Assembly: GCA_964611645.1 (NCBI GenBank)
Contig: CAZTAO010000065.1
Location: forward strand, 1 to 24,414
Source: CAZTAO01 sp964611645
Lineage (GTDB): Bacteria; Armatimonadota; UBA5829
Reading direction: 5' to 3'
Length of the DNA stretch: 24,414 nucleotides
The notes under the pieces were generated by a model that worked only from the letters and a program-made list of their open reading frames with translations, made no database searches and was not told the DNA's origin. A program made the position numbers and the translations under genes. Positions within the stretch are counted from its first letter, which is position 1, and the number at the start of each line of letters is the position of its first letter. Shown in pieces: positions 22,312 to 24,414 of this stretch.

Positions 22312-23283
22312 ATGATCACCGTGCCGCAGACGCGGATCAAGCAATCACTATGGTCAAGACTCGCGAGCAATGAGACGTTCGCAGCCTACGTATTTCTGAC
22401 CCCCAACTTCCTGGGATTCATGGTATTCACTCTTCTGCCGGTCTTCGCGGCGCTGGTACTGAGCTTCTACGAGTGGGATATTCTCACGCCCGCAAAGTTC
22501 GTGGGGTTCAAGAACTTCGTTGACCTGCTGGGATTCGTTCATGAGAAGGGGCGCCTCGTGCCCCACGATCCGAAGTTCTGGCTCTACATCTACAACACAT
22601 TCTTCCTGATGCTCAACATCCCGCTTTGTATGGCGGGGTCCCTGATAGCAGCCCTTGCCTTGAACCAGAAGATAAAGGGGATAGTCGTGTTCCGAACTAT
22701 CTTCTTCCTGCCAGCGGTGTGCGGCGGTATCGGTCTTCTCATACTGTGGCTGTGGATACTCAATGGCAACTCCGGACTCCTGAACACCACACTCAACGCG
22801 ATATTCGGGTTCTTTCACCTGAACATCGAGGGGCCTGACTGGCTGGGCGACCCGAAATGGGTGAAGCCCGCGCTTATGCTGATGGGGCTTTGGGGCAGCC
22901 TCGGCGGATACAACATGCTGCTGTACCTCGCCGGTCTGCAAAACGTGCCGCCTGAGCTGTATGAGGCAGCGGAGATAGATGGCGCGAGCAGTTGGCAGAA
23001 GTTCAAGGCTGTAACATGGCCGTTCCTCTCGCCTACCACTTTCTTCATCCTCACTATGAGCATAATCGGGGGTTTCCAGAGCGGTTTCGTTTCCACCCAG
23101 GTGCTCTTCAAAGGACCGGGGCCGGGCGGGTCGGCAGCGACCATCGATTACTACATCTACCAGCACGCATACCAGAACTTCTCAATGGGGTACGCGGCCG
23201 CGATCTCGTGGGTGCTGTTTGTGCTGGTATTTGTAGCCACCCTCGTTAACTGGCGCTTCGGCGGCAAGCTGGTTCACTACTAG
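22312..23283 (+). CDS. Carbohydrate ABC transporter permease, MalF/UgpA type
   Basis: Inner-membrane subunit of a CUT1 sugar importer, 323 residues. About six membrane helices are visible, beginning with AAYVFLTPNFLGFMVFTLLPVF (24-45), and the family motif FVGFKNFVDL (64-73) follows the first helix. The EAA loop, which docks the ATPase, is at 218-237 (EAAEIDGASSWQKFKAVTWP). ATG start with GGAGA 8 bases upstream and its own candidate promoter. It pairs with the MalG-type permease 53 bp downstream. No solute-binding protein or ATPase is in the window; the binding protein may lie elsewhere, and a shared MsmX-type ATPase is common for such pairs. The substrate is not known; an oligosaccharide is likely. 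Confidence 0.94.
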   Translation: MITVPQTRIKQSLWSRLASNETFAAYVFLTPNFLGFMVFTLLPVFAALVLSFYEWDILTPAKFVGFKNFVDLLGFVHEKGRLVPHDPKFWLYIYNTFFLMLNIPLCMAGSLIAALALNQKIKGIVVFRTIFFLPAVCGGIGLLILWLWILNGNSGLLNTTLNAIFGFFHLNIEGPDWLGDPKWVKPALMLMGLWGSLGGYNMLLYLAGLQNVPPELYEAAEIDGASSWQKFKAVTWPFLSPTTFFILTMSIIGGFQSGFVSTQVLFKGPGPGGSAATIDYYIYQHAYQNFSMGYAAAISWVLFVLVFVATLVNWRFGGKLVHY

Positions 23284-23336
23284 GCAACACAATTGGGCGA
23301 TAGCTCAGCGGGTTCACAACAAGAGGTTGACTGGAT

Positions 23337-24224
23337 ATGGCGGACTCACTCGGCGTATACAAAGATAGCAGTTCTCTGACAACGCAGAAGCGCAAGAAGT
23401 TGATCGTGGAATCAATCATCCACACTATCATCTACGTAGTGCTTTCGGTTATCGGCATAAGTATGCTCGTCCCGTTCTTCTGGATGCTGTCCACGTCATT
23501 GAAACCGATGGCCCAGGTGTTTGTGCTGCCTCCTCAGTGGATCCCCCACCCCGTTATGTGGCAGAACTACGTTGAAGCCTGGACCAGAGTCCCGTTCCCC
23601 CGATGGTATTTCAACAGCATCTTCGTGGCAGCGACTGTGACTGCGGGGCAGGTGTTTACCAGCGCTCTGGCTGCATATGCATTCTCCCGTCTGCGCTTCA
23701 AAGGCCGAGACAAACTCTTCTTCGCCTATATTGCCACTATGATGATACCGGGTTCCGTGACGATGATCCCGACATTCATCCTCTGCAAGGTTTTGGGGCT
23801 GATCGACACTTACCAAGGTCTGATCATCCCCGGTATGTTCAGTGCCTATGGGACATTCCTGCTGAGACAGTTCTTCATGGGCTTGCCTACTGAACTGGAA
23901 GACGCGGCGAAAATCGACGGCTGCTCGCTGTTCGGGATCTTCAGACAGGTAATAGTACCGCTCTCCAAGCCTGCACTTGCAACCCTCACTACGTTCACGT
24001 TTATGGGTTCCTGGGGATCTTTTCTGTGGCCGCTGATTATGACCAACAGCATTGAGATGAAGACTCTGCCTGTTGGCCTGTACGCGTTCATGGGCATGTA
24101 CAACTGCGCCTGGACCCTGCTGATGGCGGGCTCTGTGATCGCCACAATTCCGGTGCTGATTGTATTCCTCTTCAACCAGCGCTACTTCGTGTCGGGGATA
24201 CAGTTGGGAGCTGTGAAGGGTTAG
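23337..24224 (+). CDS. Carbohydrate ABC transporter permease, MalG/UgpE type
   Basis: Second membrane subunit of the CUT1 importer, 295 residues. The N-terminal cytoplasmic part (1-25) is followed by a first helix (IIYVVLSVIGISMLVPFFWML), the family motif MLSTSLKPMAQVF (50-62), about five more helices, and the EAA loop ELEDAAKIDGCSLFGIFRQ (186-204). The C-terminus ends YFVSGIQLGAVKG, as is usual for this subunit. ATG start; the AGAGG site is about 10 bases upstream, slightly far. It lies 53 bp after the MalF-type gene in the same operon. The downstream gene is on the opposite strand, so the operon as seen ends here. Confidence 0.94.
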   Translation: MADSLGVYKDSSSLTTQKRKKLIVESIIHTIIYVVLSVIGISMLVPFFWMLSTSLKPMAQVFVLPPQWIPHPVMWQNYVEAWTRVPFPRWYFNSIFVAATVTAGQVFTSALAAYAFSRLRFKGRDKLFFAYIATMMIPGSVTMIPTFILCKVLGLIDTYQGLIIPGMFSAYGTFLLRQFFMGLPTELEDAAKIDGCSLFGIFRQVIVPLSKPALATLTTFTFMGSWGSFLWPLIMTNSIEMKTLPVGLYAFMGMYNCAWTLLMAGSVIATIPVLIVFLFNQRYFVSGIQLGAVKG

Positions 24225-24265
24225 CGCCTGGATGAGCCGAAAAGCAGATTCCTCGCAAGAGTTCA

Positions 24266-24300
24266 TGGTTGACGGTTGATGGTTGATGGTTGACGGTTGA
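24266..24300 (+). repeat. Five tandem heptamers (YGGTTGA)
   Basis: Five perfect 7-bp units TGGTTGA/CGGTTGA in the order T-C-T-T-C lie in the intergenic space between two convergent genes, followed by an imperfect TTGATGA. It is a short simple repeat that could vary in copy number by slippage. Confidence 0.8.
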
Positions 24301-24321
24301 TTGATGACCTTCGGCTGCCGG

Positions 24322-24414
24322 CTACTGCTCGTAGATGTCGTAGGCTGGTTGGATGTCCTGCATCTTGCGGCCTGACGTGAGGGTTAACACGTCCAGTATC
24401 ACCTTGCCCTCCAC
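24322..24414 (-). CDS. C-terminal end of an unidentified gene, cut by the window
   Basis: On the minus strand the frame is open from the right edge to a TAG at 24322-24324 and encodes 30 residues ending SGRKMQDIQPAYDIYEQ. Composition and codon use look like normal coding sequence of this window, and it converges on the sugar permease operon. It is too short to assign to a family. It could be chance. Confidence 0.45.
   Translation of the reverse strand: MEGKVILDVLTLTSGRKMQDIQPAYDIYEQ

Noticed and set aside
23294..23330. tRNA-like 5' sequence GGGCGATAGCTCAGCGGG between the two permease genes
   Set aside because: The D-stem GCTC has no matching GAGC, there is no anticodon or T-arm, and the permease ATG follows within 45 bases.

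Overview
The window is a GC-rich bacterial chromosome segment that is densely coded, with about 22 genes on both strands. Promoters are of the sigma-70 type (TTGACN / TATAAT-like) and most genes have clear Shine-Dalgarno sequences. Signal peptides, a lipoprotein, a SurA/PrsA-like foldase, a Spy/CpxP-like periplasmic protein and menaquinone genes point to a heterotroph, probably with a diderm envelope. The sugar ABC permeases, a GH-A glycosidase, a secreted esterase, a URO-D-family protein and a sugar-isomerase-like protein resemble gene content I associate with Armatimonadota/Planctomycetota-like lineages. I cannot assign the phylum from the sequence alone. TTG start codons are unusually frequent.

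Layout. 1-3.4 kb (+): a clan GH-A glycosidase cut by the window edge, a secreted alpha/beta-hydrolase and a URO-D/MtaA-type protein. 3.5-5.1 kb: a glycine-rich RRM RNA-binding protein (-), diverging from a 36-residue lysine-rich protein and a small lipoprotein (+). 5.1-7.9 kb (-): menG, a long-chain polyprenyl diphosphate synthase and a TIM-barrel isomerase, read from a strong promoter. 8.1-11.6 kb (+): a 1176-residue STAND ATPase with an N-terminal DUF4062 domain and a C-terminal array of 42-residue kinesin-light-chain-type TPRs. 11.8-12.9 kb (-): a convergent ADP-ribosylglycohydrolase with a hydrophobic tail. 13.2-15.1 kb (+): an ECF sigma factor, a zinc-finger anti-sigma factor and a double Spy-like periplasmic protein, behind a probable ECF-type autoregulated promoter. 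15.2-18 kb (-): a zinc-ribbon/TPR membrane protein translationally coupled to an exported TPR protein. 18.2-20.7 kb (-): hisG-ruvA-ruvB, packed almost without gaps. 20.9-22 kb (-): an exported parvulin-type peptidyl-prolyl isomerase. 22.3-24.2 kb (+): two MalF/MalG-type sugar permeases. At the right edge is the end of a minus-strand gene.

The most unusual items are the DUF4062-STAND-TPR protein, which looks like an NLR-style sensor whose TPR array has expanded by recent internal duplication; composite palindromic elements at 13.03-13.17 kb and 17.93-18.17 kb that resemble REPINs (paired inverted REP palindromes, in tandem at the second site); the ECF stress-response operon with its 71-bp sigma/anti-sigma overlap; and the tiny MGDKSPK protein. 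No CRISPR array, rRNA, complete tRNA, transposase or phage gene was found.
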